Shown here: positions 7,111 through 15,433 of the stretch, in pieces
Position numbering within the stretch: the stretch's first letter is position 1
Layout of the letters: each line of letters starts with the position of its first letter
Virus record (IMG/VR): IMGVR_UViG_3300007538_000110
Location: 1 to 31,052 of that record
Direction: 5' to 3' (one strand)
Length of the DNA: 31,052 nt
Source: a virus
The notes under the pieces: model-generated
What the model was told of the DNA's origin: nothing
Databases searched by the model: none
The model's input: only the letters and a program-made list of their open reading frames with translations
Program-made: the position numbers and the translations under genes

Positions 7111-8247
7111 ATGGAAGCATTAGAAATTAAAGCGGCTTTAGAAGGAATTAAAGCACAAGTTGAAACAAAAACAAGTGAAAACGCTGTAGAAGTGAAATCA
7201 CTAATCGAAGCCTTAGAAGGTAAAATGACAGCAGATAAAGACGCTGCTGTATTGGAATTGAAAAACGATCTTAAAGCAATTCAAGACCATGCAGACAAAT
7301 TGGATTTGAAATTACAATCTAAATCTACTCTAGAGAGTAAAGAAGACACTTTAGTAAAGTCTATCACTGAGAATTTCAAAGGAATTAGCGAAGTTCGTAA
7401 AGGAAATGCAGTACAAGTGAAAGCGGTTGGGGATATGGCTTTAACTACTAACTTAACAGGAGCACAACCAAAAGATTATAACTTTGATGTGGTTACAGTA
7501 CCGGGTCAAATGGTGAATGTATCTGATTTAGTAGGATCAGTTGCAATCAGTGGGGGTACTTACACATTTGTAAGAGAATCAGGTGCTGAGGGTTCAATTG
7601 GAGCGCAAACAGAAGGTGGTACTAAACTACAAACAGATTACGACTTTCAAATGGTAGATGTGAACACAGATTTTATTGCTGGTTTCACTCGTTACTCTAA
7701 GAAAATGGCTAACAACTTACCTTTCTTAACTTCATTCATTCCTAACGCTTTACGTAGAGACTACGCAATTGCGGAGAACGCTGCTTTTAACACTGTATTA
7801 GCTGCTGGGGCAACTGCTTCATCTGAGATCGTTACAGGGAAAAATAAAGTAGAAATGTTAATGAATGAGATTGCGAAACAAGAAAATCTTAACTACCCAG
7901 TTAACGGTATTGTTGTTCGTCCTTCTGATTATTGGGATATATTGAAAACTGAGAAGTCTACAGGTGCAGGATACGGCTTGCCTGGTGTAGTAACTCAGGA
8001 CAATGGAGTATTAAGAATCAATGGCATTCCTTTGTATAAAGCGACTTGGTTAGCTGCAAACAAATACTTTGTAGGGGATTGGTCAAGAGTGAACAAAGTA
8101 GTTACTGAGGGTCTTTCTTTAGAGTTCTCAGAAACAGAAGGAACAAACTTTGTTAAGAATAACATCACTGCTAGAATTGAAGCGCAAGTAGCTTTAGCTA
8201 TCGAGCAACCAGCAGCGTTAATCTACGGAGATTTTACAGCTGTCTAA
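7111..8247 (+). CDS. Major capsid protein (HK97 fold)
   Basis: A 378-residue protein. The N-terminal ~105 residues are a charged, helical, coiled-coil delta/scaffold region (MEALEIKAALEGIKAQVETK onwards). The HK97-fold shell domain follows, with recognisable segments VPGQMVNVSDLVG, FTRYSKKMANNLPFLTSF, NAAFNTVLAAG, GIVVRPSDYWDILKTEK and GVLRINGIPLYKATW. The upstream protease would remove the scaffold region. An A/C-rich stretch with CAACAACACA repeats and no Shine-Dalgarno precedes the ATG. The gene is the last of the head operon, directly followed by a strong terminator. Confidence 0.95.
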   Translation: MEALEIKAALEGIKAQVETKTSENAVEVKSLIEALEGKMTADKDAAVLELKNDLKAIQDHADKLDLKLQSKSTLESKEDTLVKSITENFKGISEVRKGNAVQVKAVGDMALTTNLTGAQPKDYNFDVVTVPGQMVNVSDLVGSVAISGGTYTFVRESGAEGSIGAQTEGGTKLQTDYDFQMVDVNTDFIAGFTRYSKKMANNLPFLTSFIPNALRRDYAIAENAAFNTVLAAGATASSEIVTGKNKVEMLMNEIAKQENLNYPVNGIVVRPSDYWDILKTEKSTGAGYGLPGVVTQDNGVLRINGIPLYKATWLAANKYFVGDWSRVNKVVTEGLSLEFSETEGTNFVKNNITARIEAQVALAIEQPAALIYGDFTAV

Positions 8248-8275
8248 TTAGTGGTGAAATAGATTAATAAAGAAG

Positions 8276-8310
8276 CCCCGTTACTTAATTGTAGCGGGGT
8301 TCTTTTTTTT
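8276..8310 (+). terminator. Rho-independent terminator after the capsid gene
   Basis: Stem CCCCGTTAC (8276-8284) with GTAGCGGGG (8291-8299), one G-T pair, loop TTAATT, followed by TTC and eight T (8303-8310). Confidence 0.9.
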
Positions 8311-8322
8311 ATCTTATTTTGT

Positions 8323-8354
8323 AATCTATTATATTACTTTTTTTTGTATCTTTA
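8323..8354 (+). promoter_or_regulatory. Phage-family promoter P2 (neck/tail operon)
   Basis: AATCTATTATATTAC (8323-8337), 9 nt, then TATCTTTA (8347-8354). Same geometry as P1 but with the least conserved left half. It lies directly after the capsid terminator, 17 nt upstream of the next ATG. Confidence 0.65.
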
Positions 8355-8371
8355 CGTAAATTAATTAAGAT

Positions 8372-8536
8372 ATGGAAAAATATAAAGTAATACACCCTTT
8401 TTATAAACTATCTGAGGCAAAGGATTATAAAGTAGGAGACGAAATAGAATTAAGTAAAGAACAAGCTAAAGAAATGGCTGTTTATGTTGACGTTAGTATT
8501 GACGAAAAACCAATAGAGAAAAAAGCTAAAAAATAA
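8372..8536 (+). CDS. Small hypothetical protein (54 aa) of the neck operon
   Basis: A 54-residue frame, first gene after promoter P2, whose TAA overlaps the ATG of the next gene (TAATG). The sequence reads KVIHPFYKLSEAKDYKVGDE, then LSKEQAKEMAVY, and ends in a lysine-rich tail (EKKAKK). Short proteins with a YKVGDxIELS pattern are common next to capsid genes in phages; I can give no definite role. Overlap-coupled translation with the head-tail connector suggests a structural or assembly role. Confidence 0.6.
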   Translation: MEKYKVIHPFYKLSEAKDYKVGDEIELSKEQAKEMAVYVDVSIDEKPIEKKAKK

Positions 8537-8982
8537 TGAGTTATTTAAGCGTTATATCATTAGATAGAGTAAAGAATTACTTACGTATTGATTCCACTTT
8601 AACAGAGGACGATGCGGAGTTAATTTCTATGATTAACGGGGCTTGTCGATTTGTAGAGCGTAGGACTAATCATATATTTTTCACGCAGCCCAAAACATAT
8701 ACGGGGGCTTGTCAAGTAAAGGTTTATGATTATCCTATCGTCTCTATTATTACATCTCCTGCTCCATTTGTGGCTAATTATTCTTTATATGTGGTATATC
8801 CTGATGTTAAGACAGTTGATTTAAACGTTGGTTATGGTGCAGGAGAAGTGCCTGACGAGCTAATACAAGCTTGTTTACAGATGATTAAAGTATTTTACTA
8901 CGAAAGTGAGAAACAAGTTAATAGCACTTTAATACCTGAGTCAGTAAAGGAATCAATAGATATTTATAGAAGATTTTTATAA
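8536..8982 (+). CDS. Head-tail connector protein (gp6-like)
   Basis: A 148-residue protein with the start SLDRVKNYLRIDSTLTEDDAELISMINGACRFVERRTN typical of the HK97 gp6 / DNA packaging family, a middle with DYPIVSI, and VDLNVGYGAGEVPDELIQACLQMIKVFYYESE near residues 94-126. It forms the ring below the portal. Start and stop overlap both neighbours by one or a few bases (TAATG), indicating translational coupling in the neck gene cluster. Confidence 0.85.
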   Translation: MSYLSVISLDRVKNYLRIDSTLTEDDAELISMINGACRFVERRTNHIFFTQPKTYTGACQVKVYDYPIVSIITSPAPFVANYSLYVVYPDVKTVDLNVGYGAGEVPDELIQACLQMIKVFYYESEKQVNSTLIPESVKESIDIYRRFL

Positions 8983-9305
8983 TGTTAGCAAGACAATACA
9001 GCCGAAAGATAGACATATACAAGACTGCAACCGTTCCAGATGGTTACGGAGGGAATACGGTTAATGATGTCTTAATTGGTTCGTATTGGGCGGAGGTTAA
9101 GCAAAATTCAGCGTATAAAGATAACTCTATTGGAATGGCTAATTTTAAAAACAACTACTCTTTTAAAATACGGGCTTCCTTAAAATTAGATATGGATATA
9201 AACAACCTATCTATTATCTACAACGGGCTTAAATACGTAGTTAATGATATTCGATATGAGGATGAATTATTTAGGTTCTTAAATATTACGGCTCATGGAA
9301 ATTAA
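8982..9305 (+). CDS. Head-tail adaptor / joining protein
   Basis: A 107-residue protein with the pattern of phage head closure proteins (gp16 of SPP1, lambda gpFII type): basic RQYSRKIDIYK at the start, DGYGGNTVNDVLIGSYWAEVKQ, then FKIRASLKLDMDINNLSIIYNGLKYVVNDIRYEDELFRFLNITA. It would join the connector ring to the tail. It starts within the stop of the previous gene and overlaps the next one by 11 nt. Confidence 0.85.
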   Translation: MLARQYSRKIDIYKTATVPDGYGGNTVNDVLIGSYWAEVKQNSAYKDNSIGMANFKNNYSFKIRASLKLDMDINNLSIIYNGLKYVVNDIRYEDELFRFLNITAHGN

Positions 9306-9813
9306 AGGCATTGGAGAAGTTGTAAAAGAGTTACGTTCTATCGGTGGTCAGATTGAAAAGTTAATTGATGCAGAAACGAAAGCCGCTGCATTTAAAATCG
9401 AAAAGGATGCTAAAATATACGCTCCTAAAAACTTCGGTAAGTTAGCTCAGTCGATCAGTCATGTAAAGATAAAAGAGTCTAACTATAAAATAACCGTGAA
9501 TGAAATGTACGGGGGTTATATGGAGTTCGGAACGGGTGCAAAAGTTCAAGTTCCTGATGAGTTTAAAGATATTGCTAATAGTTTTAGAAATCAAAAAGGC
9601 GGTACGTTTGAACAAGGATTAGAAGCGATAAAAGTATGGTGTAGGGCTAAAGGAATAGACGAAAAAGCAGCTTATCCAATCTTTGCAAAGATATTAGGAG
9701 CAGGAGTTAATCCAAGACCGTTCTTATACCCCGCATGGATTAAAGGGAAAAAAGAATATTTAGAGAATTTAGAGAAAGTTTTAAAGAAATACGGTAACAC
9801 ATTTAGGTCATGA
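9295..9813 (+). CDS. HK97 gp10-like neck/tail component
   Basis: A 172-residue protein of the HK97 gp10 family. Visible are AETKAAAFKIEKDAKIYAPKNFGKLAQSI (about residues 26-54), the conserved YGGYMEFGTGAK (73-84), and PRPFLYPAW (~141-149) near the end. In HK97-like phages this protein lies between head closure and tail terminator and takes part in tail completion. It overlaps both neighbouring genes by a few bases. Confidence 0.85.
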   Translation: MEIKGIGEVVKELRSIGGQIEKLIDAETKAAAFKIEKDAKIYAPKNFGKLAQSISHVKIKESNYKITVNEMYGGYMEFGTGAKVQVPDEFKDIANSFRNQKGGTFEQGLEAIKVWCRAKGIDEKAAYPIFAKILGAGVNPRPFLYPAWIKGKKEYLENLEKVLKKYGNTFRS

Positions 9814-10232
9814 TAAACCCAGATAAGTACATAAGGAAAGCGGTTTACAACCTAACGAATAATATAGTAGTAGATAGTAAGATTATACCTTGTTACGATA
9901 GCCGTATTGCAGGTAATGCTGATGTATTAAACTATATCCTTATGACTGCTCAAACAAAGGATGTGGATAAGGCTACAAAATGCGGTAATAGGTGGGAAAC
10001 TTCTTTACTGATAGAAATATACACTAAAAGCAGTTCAGCAGGTAATAGCGGGTCAAGATTACTTTTAAACGACATAGAACAAGCGGTAACGGACTTATTA
10101 AATCCAAAGATAATAATAGAAGGATTTGAAACATTGATACAGAATATCACGTATGAAGCGAGCCTTGAAACGGTAACAGATACGGAGAACATATTTAGAA
10201 GTTTTTTAAGATTAAATTTAACACTAATATAA
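9810..10232 (+). CDS. Tail terminator / tail completion protein (DUF3168-like position)
   Basis: A 140-residue protein starting inside the preceding stop. Its position just before the tail tube gene, its size, and segments such as IRKAVYNLTNNIVVDSKIIPCYDSR, SLLIEIYTKSSSAGN and the closing VTDTENIFRSFLRLNLTLI fit the tail-terminator proteins that cap the tail tube and bind the head. Sequence similarity within this group is weak, so the call depends mainly on gene order. Confidence 0.65.
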   Translation: MINPDKYIRKAVYNLTNNIVVDSKIIPCYDSRIAGNADVLNYILMTAQTKDVDKATKCGNRWETSLLIEIYTKSSSAGNSGSRLLLNDIEQAVTDLLNPKIIIEGFETLIQNITYEASLETVTDTENIFRSFLRLNLTLI

Positions 10233-10239
10233 AAATAAA

Positions 10240-10680
10240 ATGGCAGGAGCAATTAAAGGAGAAGTAGGGATTTTATCTATACACGATGGTACGATATACA
10301 GACCTATAGCGTGTTTAACGTCTAACGGATTAGATACAAATGTGAGCGTAATTAGCTCAAATACTAAATGCGATCCAGGTTTAACGATTAAGCAAGGTGG
10401 TATTTTTGATTATACGCTAAATGCGGATGGGGAGTATATTGATACTACATCTGTAGGTGGTCAAACAACAAAAGCATCACATGATTACTTACTAACTAAG
10501 CAACAAGCTAAAGCGGCTGTTACTTGGAAATATGATACAGGTGTTACAGGTGCGGTGTACTACGGTACTGCAATTATTACCTCTTTATCATTGTCACAAG
10601 GTGCTGGAGATGAAATAAGCTCTTTTACGTTGAGCATGGAAGGAAGTGGAGCAATTAGTTCAGTTAATCCAATCGTATAA
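10240..10680 (+). CDS. Major tail tube protein
   Basis: A 146-residue protein of the TP901-1 major tail protein type. It would polymerise into the tube of the long non-contractile tail. Typical segments are RPIACLTSNGLDTNVSVISS (~18-37), a beta-rich middle, and the closing GTAIITSLSLSQGAGDEISSFTLSMEGSG. Expression should be high; the gene follows its neighbour by 7 nt within the neck/tail operon. A paralogue lies at 15434-15949 (shared IACLTSN / IGCLTEN element). Confidence 0.85.
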   Translation: MAGAIKGEVGILSIHDGTIYRPIACLTSNGLDTNVSVISSNTKCDPGLTIKQGGIFDYTLNADGEYIDTTSVGGQTTKASHDYLLTKQQAKAAVTWKYDTGVTGAVYYGTAIITSLSLSQGAGDEISSFTLSMEGSGAISSVNPIV

Positions 10681-10683
10681 CCT

Positions 10684-11016
10684 ATGAACAAAAAAACCAT
10701 ATTAGGAAGGGAATTTAGATTTGGAATAGGTTTCTTAAATGAACTATTGGATGGCACGGGTTTAACGTTAGATCAGTTAGGCAGTCAGGATGAAGTAGTG
10801 TTGATGCCTAAAATCATGTACTATTCTTTGTTGTACTCTTATTTGAGAGAAAATAAAGAGGTTGATTTTAGTATGTACGATATTAATGATTTGATTGATG
10901 ACAACGGTGGTGTTGGTGGTTCTTTTTGGAATGATTTTAAACTTGCTTTTAACGAGTCAATGACAAAGAATGTGCCAGTTGACGAAGGTAAAAAAAAAGT
11001 GACGAAAAAGACATAG
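10684..11016 (+). CDS. Tail assembly chaperone, short form (G-like)
   Basis: A 110-residue protein between the tail tube and tape measure genes, the standard place of tail assembly chaperones. It is acidic and helical (FGIGFLNELLDGTGLTLDQL near residues 14-33; SFWNDFKLAFNESM near 81-94) and ends in a basic run KKKVTKKT. Near its 3' end the message has nine consecutive A (10990-10998). A -1 slip there opens the frame of the next gene and yields a longer G-T-type product. The short form would bind the tape measure protein. Confidence 0.8.
   Translation: MNKKTILGREFRFGIGFLNELLDGTGLTLDQLGSQDEVVLMPKIMYYSLLYSYLRENKEVDFSMYDINDLIDDNGGVGGSFWNDFKLAFNESMTKNVPVDEGKKKVTKKT
10990..10998 (+). other. Probable programmed -1 ribosomal frameshift site (A9)
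   Basis: Frame 0 reads GGT AAA AAA AAA GTG and stops at TAG 11014-11016. The -1 frame (AGT GAC GAA AAA GAC ATA GAT) is open from the A-run through 11031 to the stop at 11345. The run A AAA AAA fits the X XXY YYZ rule, and the gene order tube-chaperone-chaperone-tape measure is where such frameshifts are known in siphophages. Confidence 0.8.
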
Positions 11017-11030
11017 ATTTTAAAAAAGAT

Positions 11031-11345
11031 GTGATCTCTTTTGCTTGTGGCGAACTTGGAATTATGCGATTAGATGACGTTTTAGATATGTCATTTGCAG
11101 AGTTCCAAATTCGCCTTTTTGCGTATAAGCGCATCCAATTAAAAGAGTGGGAAAAGGTTAGATTTATGGGATGGTGTTCTACGATTGGTAGCCACCAAGA
11201 CCCTAAGAAAATGCCTAAAAATATCAATGCTTTTATGCCGCTGGATTTAGATAATAAGAAAGTAACCAAAGTTTCTGATGCTATGAAAGAAAGATTTTTA
11301 GAAGAATATAAAACATACTTAACACAGGTAAACAACAATGGCTAA
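11031..11345 (+). CDS. Tail assembly chaperone, C-terminal part (T-like), made as a frameshift fusion
   Basis: The frame from a GTG at 11031 codes 104 residues (start ISFACGELGIMRLDDVLDMS). There is no good independent start, and the frame is continuous back to the A9 run in the previous gene. The natural product is therefore most likely the fused protein 10684-11345, about 220 residues, carrying the G-like part plus this T-like domain. The domain contains FAEFQIRLFAYKRIQ and EWEKVRFMGWCST, resembling the C-terminal chaperone domain that contacts the tail tube protein. It overlaps the tape measure gene by 8 nt. Confidence 0.75.
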   Translation: MISFACGELGIMRLDDVLDMSFAEFQIRLFAYKRIQLKEWEKVRFMGWCSTIGSHQDPKKMPKNINAFMPLDLDNKKVTKVSDAMKERFLEEYKTYLTQVNNNG

Positions 11346-13122
11346 ACTCGAAGTAATTATAGGTGCGGATAGTTCTGAATTAAATGCAGAAATTGTAGCA
11401 GCAGAAAAAAAGATTAAAGACCTCGCAAAAACTAAGATTTCCAATATAAAATTAGGAATAGACAACACTAGTTTAAACAGGGATATAGCAACGGCAAAAA
11501 AGGATTTAACAGGGTTAAGAACAGCGGTTAAAGATGTGGGTCAGTCTTTTGACGCAATGAAAAAGCCTATTGCAAATGGGGGTAATACCTTAATGCAGTT
11601 TAGTAGGATAGCACAAGACGCACCGTTTGGTATTATGGGTATTGGTAACAATATCACGGCAACTGCTGAGAGTTTCTCTTATTTATCGGCAAGCTCTGGA
11701 GGTGCTGGAAATGCATTAAAAGCGGTGGCAAGTTCTATGACTGGTGTAGGGGGTATTTTATTAGCGGTTTCATTAGTTACGTCTGGTTTAACTTATATGA
11801 GCCAAAACGGCATAACTGTAGGGGATGTGTTTAGTAAGTTAACGGGTGATTTTGATGCTTTTGGTAATGCAATGACAAAAGTATATGAAGAAGCCAAGAA
11901 GTCAGCAGCCGAGCAAATTGTAACAACAAAAGGATTAATTGCAATTGCACAAGACGAAACCAAGTCAAAAAGGGAGCGTTTGGATGTTGTGGATATGTTA
12001 CAAAAACAATGGCCTAAATTTTACGGTCAGTTAACAGCTGAAAAGATAATGTACGGTGATTTAACAGCCGTTACAAAAGAATTAACACAAGCGTTGGTTA
12101 ATAAGGCGATTGCTGAAAAAACAGCCGAGAAAACAGCTGATGCTACAGTTGCATTATGGAAAGCAAACGGTAAGTTAATTAAAGGTAAAGAAGAACTTGC
12201 AAAAGCTGAGAAAATTTACAATGATGCGGCTAAAGACCCCGAGAAAATACAGTCAATGCTATTTTATGCAAAGAATGTAGACAACGCAAGCGAAAGGGTT
12301 AAATCAGCACGTGAGGAGGTTTTAAAATTCAACAAAGAAGTACAAAGAGGTCAAGATATTATTGATTTAGCCTCAAGAAGAGGGTCAAAAGTAATAGCTC
12401 CGCCTGTTACGGTTAAAAGCACATCCGCACCAAAGGCGGTAACACAAGTTCCACGAGATCAGCAGCCGATTGATAATAGTATTTCATTAGTTGGATTAGC
12501 TGTTTTATCAAATACAGGTGCGCAAATTAAAACTACTATGGGCGAAATTAGACAAGCAGTGTCTAGTGAAACCGTAGCAATGACTGAGTTATTATACAAT
12601 TTTAATAACGAAGCGAGCATGATTATAAGCGAATCAATAGCAGGTACTTTTTCAAATCTAGGCTCGGCAATAGGGGAAGCATTGGCAACAGGTGGCAATG
12701 TTTTAAAATCGATAGGAAGTACAATATTGCAAGGTATTGGTAACTTCTTGTCTGATTTGGGTGGAATGCTTATTAAATACGGTACTTTGGCGGTTGTAAA
12801 AGGTAATTTAGATTTAGCCATATTAACAGGCGGACCAGTATCTATTGCGGCAGGTATTGCTGCTATTGGTGTGGGTATAGCATTAAAGGCAGCTGGTACA
12901 ATGTTAGGAAAAGCAGCGTCTAAGGGTTCAAGTCAAGGTAGCGGCTCAGTTAGTACAGGCGGTAGTTATTCAAGCCCTAGCGGTGGTAGTTATGCATCCT
13001 CAAACAATAGCGGTGGCGGTTCAGTAGTCTTTGAAATAAGCGGTCAGTCATTAATAGGGGTGCTTTCTAATACCTTAGATAAAAACACTCGTTTAGGGGG
13101 AAGTTTAAGCCTTAGTAATTGA
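11338..13122 (+). CDS. Tape measure protein
   Basis: A 594-residue protein setting tail length. The N-terminus (VIIGADSSELNAEIVAAEKKIKDLAK) is the usual tape measure opening, followed by long helical, Lys/Ala-rich stretches. Hydrophobic segments occur near residues 130-160 (GIGNNI, GGILLAVSLVTSGLTYM) and 470-530 (LGGMLIKYGTLAVVKGNL, PVSIAAGIAAIGVGIALKAAG), which could help DNA entry through the cell envelope. The C-terminal part is a Gly/Ser-rich low-complexity linker (YSSPSGGSYASSNNSGGGS). The length implies a rather short tail. A terminator follows. Confidence 0.9.
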   Translation: MAKLEVIIGADSSELNAEIVAAEKKIKDLAKTKISNIKLGIDNTSLNRDIATAKKDLTGLRTAVKDVGQSFDAMKKPIANGGNTLMQFSRIAQDAPFGIMGIGNNITATAESFSYLSASSGGAGNALKAVASSMTGVGGILLAVSLVTSGLTYMSQNGITVGDVFSKLTGDFDAFGNAMTKVYEEAKKSAAEQIVTTKGLIAIAQDETKSKRERLDVVDMLQKQWPKFYGQLTAEKIMYGDLTAVTKELTQALVNKAIAEKTAEKTADATVALWKANGKLIKGKEELAKAEKIYNDAAKDPEKIQSMLFYAKNVDNASERVKSAREEVLKFNKEVQRGQDIIDLASRRGSKVIAPPVTVKSTSAPKAVTQVPRDQQPIDNSISLVGLAVLSNTGAQIKTTMGEIRQAVSSETVAMTELLYNFNNEASMIISESIAGTFSNLGSAIGEALATGGNVLKSIGSTILQGIGNFLSDLGGMLIKYGTLAVVKGNLDLAILTGGPVSIAAGIAAIGVGIALKAAGTMLGKAASKGSSQGSGSVSTGGSYSSPSGGSYASSNNSGGGSVVFEISGQSLIGVLSNTLDKNTRLGGSLSLSN

Positions 13123-13129
13123 TAAATCA

Positions 13130-13155
13130 AGCCCCTTTAATTAGGGGTTTTTTTT
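13130..13155 (+). terminator. Rho-independent terminator after the tape measure gene
   Basis: Stem CCCCT (13132-13136) with AGGGG (13143-13147), extendable with flanking A-T pairs, loop TTAATT, followed by eight T (13148-13155). Confidence 0.85.
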
Positions 13156-13176
13156 ATGTCTAAATATCAAATATCT

Positions 13177-13208
13177 AGTACATTGTATTACTATTTTTCG
13201 TATCTTTG
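13177..13208 (+). promoter_or_regulatory. Phage-family promoter P3 (tail tip, fibre and lysis operon)
   Basis: AGTACATTGTATTAC (13177-13191), 9 nt, TATCTTTG (13201-13208). The ATG of the tail tip gene is at 13213, 4 nt after the box, so a leaderless transcript is predicted, as for P1. Confidence 0.75.
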
Positions 13209-13212
13209 AAAC

Positions 13213-15432
13213 ATGGCTAAAAAAATAATTATATCTTTTAACAGTTTACCTACTTTAGGGAACGCTTTTAATTATAATATATCCATAAACGGATCTAAAA
13301 TAGTTTATAACAGTGGTGTTAATGAGGTAAATACTGTTTTTAAATCAGTCGCTTCTACAAGTAATCCTCCACAGTCTATTAATATTGGCACAACGATTGA
13401 GGAATGTATTAATCAATCTATTTTAGTATTAACTACTTACTTTCAATACCCTAGTATATCTTATGTTATTGTTGATAATACTATTGAGGTTTTAATTTCA
13501 GATAATAACATCGCAATTGAATTGTTATCAAACGGAAGTAGTATAACGACATCATCTAGTAATATAGCTGTTACATCGGCTTTAAAGTACTTTTTAGAGT
13601 ACGAAAACATTGTAAATGATGTTTATAAATGTAACATTTTACAAAAAAATTTCACAGGAGAGCCAGTACAGATTTACGGTAACGTAGCTATTGAAAAAGC
13701 AAGTGCGAAAGATCATTTAGAGCCTATAAGAGGCACAGGGTTGACTTTGAATTTAGAAGCCACGAAAGACTTGACTTTAGAGGATTTATATACAGAGGAT
13801 GAGCAAGAGTTTACCATACAGCTATATAAAAATAATAATCTTATTTTTTCTGGGTATTTAAAACCTGATGGCGTTTTTCAAGATTACGTACGTGACGAAT
13901 GGATTATAACATTGGATTGCATTGATGGCTTAGGGGCATTGAAAAACCTATCATTTGTAAAAGAAAATGGGTATCACTTTACTGGTAAATTAAGCGCATT
14001 AGACATTATTTATAATTGCCTAAAGCGTAGTGGAATACTATTAAAAATCAATACGTCTGTTAATATCCTTTATGATGGTTTAGAACCTAGTAATAACTTA
14101 GATATACTAGCTAAAACGTACATAAATGTAGATAGATTTGTTAAAACAGATAACGAAACTATCATGTCTTGCTATGAGGTTTTAAAATCAATTTTAGATG
14201 TGTTTTGTGCTGTTATTACTCAGATAGATGGCGAATGGTACATATACAAGCCAAACGAATTATATAAAAGTGCTTACCCTTTATTTCGTATTTACGATAT
14301 AGATAATACTTTTTTAGGTACTAAGGTAATCAATGTAAATAAAACGTTAGGATCACAAATTGACAACTTTTATCCACATCATAGCGGAGCGAATCAAAAG
14401 ATTGAAATAAAGGGGGGTGTTAGTGCTTTTAGGATTGGATATAAATACGGGTTTGTAAAAGGATTAATAGAGAATAATACGTTTGTTCATATTCTCAACG
14501 ATTACAGCCCTTGGATTTATCAAAACCCAGCAGTAGGAACGGTTTTAAATGATGGCTCAGGTACAGGAATTAAGATAAAAGCAAAAACTTCATCAGCAAC
14601 AAAAGTTAAGATATTGTTATCTGAAAATATACCTTTAAATACGGGTGATTCTTTTAATTTCACTACAAATTTAACCGCTATTTCAGATAAGATTACTTTT
14701 TATTTCAAGGTAAAAATAGGAGGTTATTATTTGAATAAATTAGGGGAATGGGTGGCTTATGATAATTTTATTTCTTTTAATCTAGGTTCTAGGGCTTCGC
14801 TAGAATTAAACAATACCGTAACGGAAACATTTAATTTTAATTGCAAAGAATTGCCAGTAAGTGGTGATTTAACCATTGAGGTATGGAGCGTACACCGTAC
14901 TTTTTCGCCTTATGCTAGCGAAATACCTTACGGGGTTGTGAACAAACTAGATATTATAAATACGTTTGATGGGAATAATAAAGTTGGGGAATTTCACACC
15001 GTACAACGTGCCGTTAAGATAAGTTCAATCATAAAAGATAATAAAGAAGTCTTTAACGGTGATAACGCAGGGATTGTTTACTACGGTGCTTTGTTTAAAG
15101 AGGATAAAACAACACTTACTCAGAATTGGCATAGGAGTTTATTTTTAGGAAATTACCCACTTTTAAGAATAGCAGCAGAGGAGGAATTGAGAATAAGCCA
15201 GAAGCCTTTAAAGGTGTTTACAGGGGATATTTATGGAAACATTGATTATTTAAACGTGGTAAATATTAATAATGTAGGAGAGAAGTTTATGGCTATTGAG
15301 TGGAGTTTTGATACTAAAAGTAATACCAACAGGGTTAAATATTTAGAACTTTTTGCAAAAGAAATATCTGACATTAATTATAATTTCACTTATGATTATG
15401 GAGAAACGGTTAAACCAACAATAATAGGGTAA
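13213..15432 (+). CDS. Tail tip / baseplate-like protein
   Basis: A 739-residue protein directly after the tape measure unit, where distal tail and tail-associated proteins are encoded. It is rich in beta structure, Asn and Ile. Segments such as FTGEPVQIYGNVAIEKASAKDHLEPIRG (~150-177), FTIQLYKNNNLIFSGYLKPDG (~202-222), WIITLDCIDGLGALKN (~230-245) and QIDGEWYIYKPNELYK (~344-359) resemble the tail proteins of other Bacteroidetes siphophages. The first ~145 residues, with VNTVFKSVASTSNPP and IEECINQSILVLTTYF, look like a separate domain. It probably forms the hub to which the fibres attach. No enzymatic motif is visible. Confidence 0.7.
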   Translation: MAKKIIISFNSLPTLGNAFNYNISINGSKIVYNSGVNEVNTVFKSVASTSNPPQSINIGTTIEECINQSILVLTTYFQYPSISYVIVDNTIEVLISDNNIAIELLSNGSSITTSSSNIAVTSALKYFLEYENIVNDVYKCNILQKNFTGEPVQIYGNVAIEKASAKDHLEPIRGTGLTLNLEATKDLTLEDLYTEDEQEFTIQLYKNNNLIFSGYLKPDGVFQDYVRDEWIITLDCIDGLGALKNLSFVKENGYHFTGKLSALDIIYNCLKRSGILLKINTSVNILYDGLEPSNNLDILAKTYINVDRFVKTDNETIMSCYEVLKSILDVFCAVITQIDGEWYIYKPNELYKSAYPLFRIYDIDNTFLGTKVINVNKTLGSQIDNFYPHHSGANQKIEIKGGVSAFRIGYKYGFVKGLIENNTFVHILNDYSPWIYQNPAVGTVLNDGSGTGIKIKAKTSSATKVKILLSENIPLNTGDSFNFTTNLTAISDKITFYFKVKIGGYYLNKLGEWVAYDNFISFNLGSRASLELNNTVTETFNFNCKELPVSGDLTIEVWSVHRTFSPYASEIPYGVVNKLDIINTFDGNNKVGEFHTVQRAVKISSIIKDNKEVFNGDNAGIVYYGALFKEDKTTLTQNWHRSLFLGNYPLLRIAAEEELRISQKPLKVFTGDIYGNIDYLNVVNINNVGEKFMAIEWSFDTKSNTNRVKYLELFAKEISDINYNFTYDYGETVKPTIIG

Positions 15433-15433
15433 T

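Noticed and set aside
10949-11338. Minus-strand frame of 129 codons opposite the tail chaperone genes
   Set aside because: Shadow of well-supported plus-strand genes; composition (Ser/Leu/Phe-rich) is what an antisense frame of AT-rich coding DNA gives. The same holds for frames at 1197-1457, 5935-6189, 12459-12821, 18836-19099, 21610-21933, 28177-28530 and 30227-30496.
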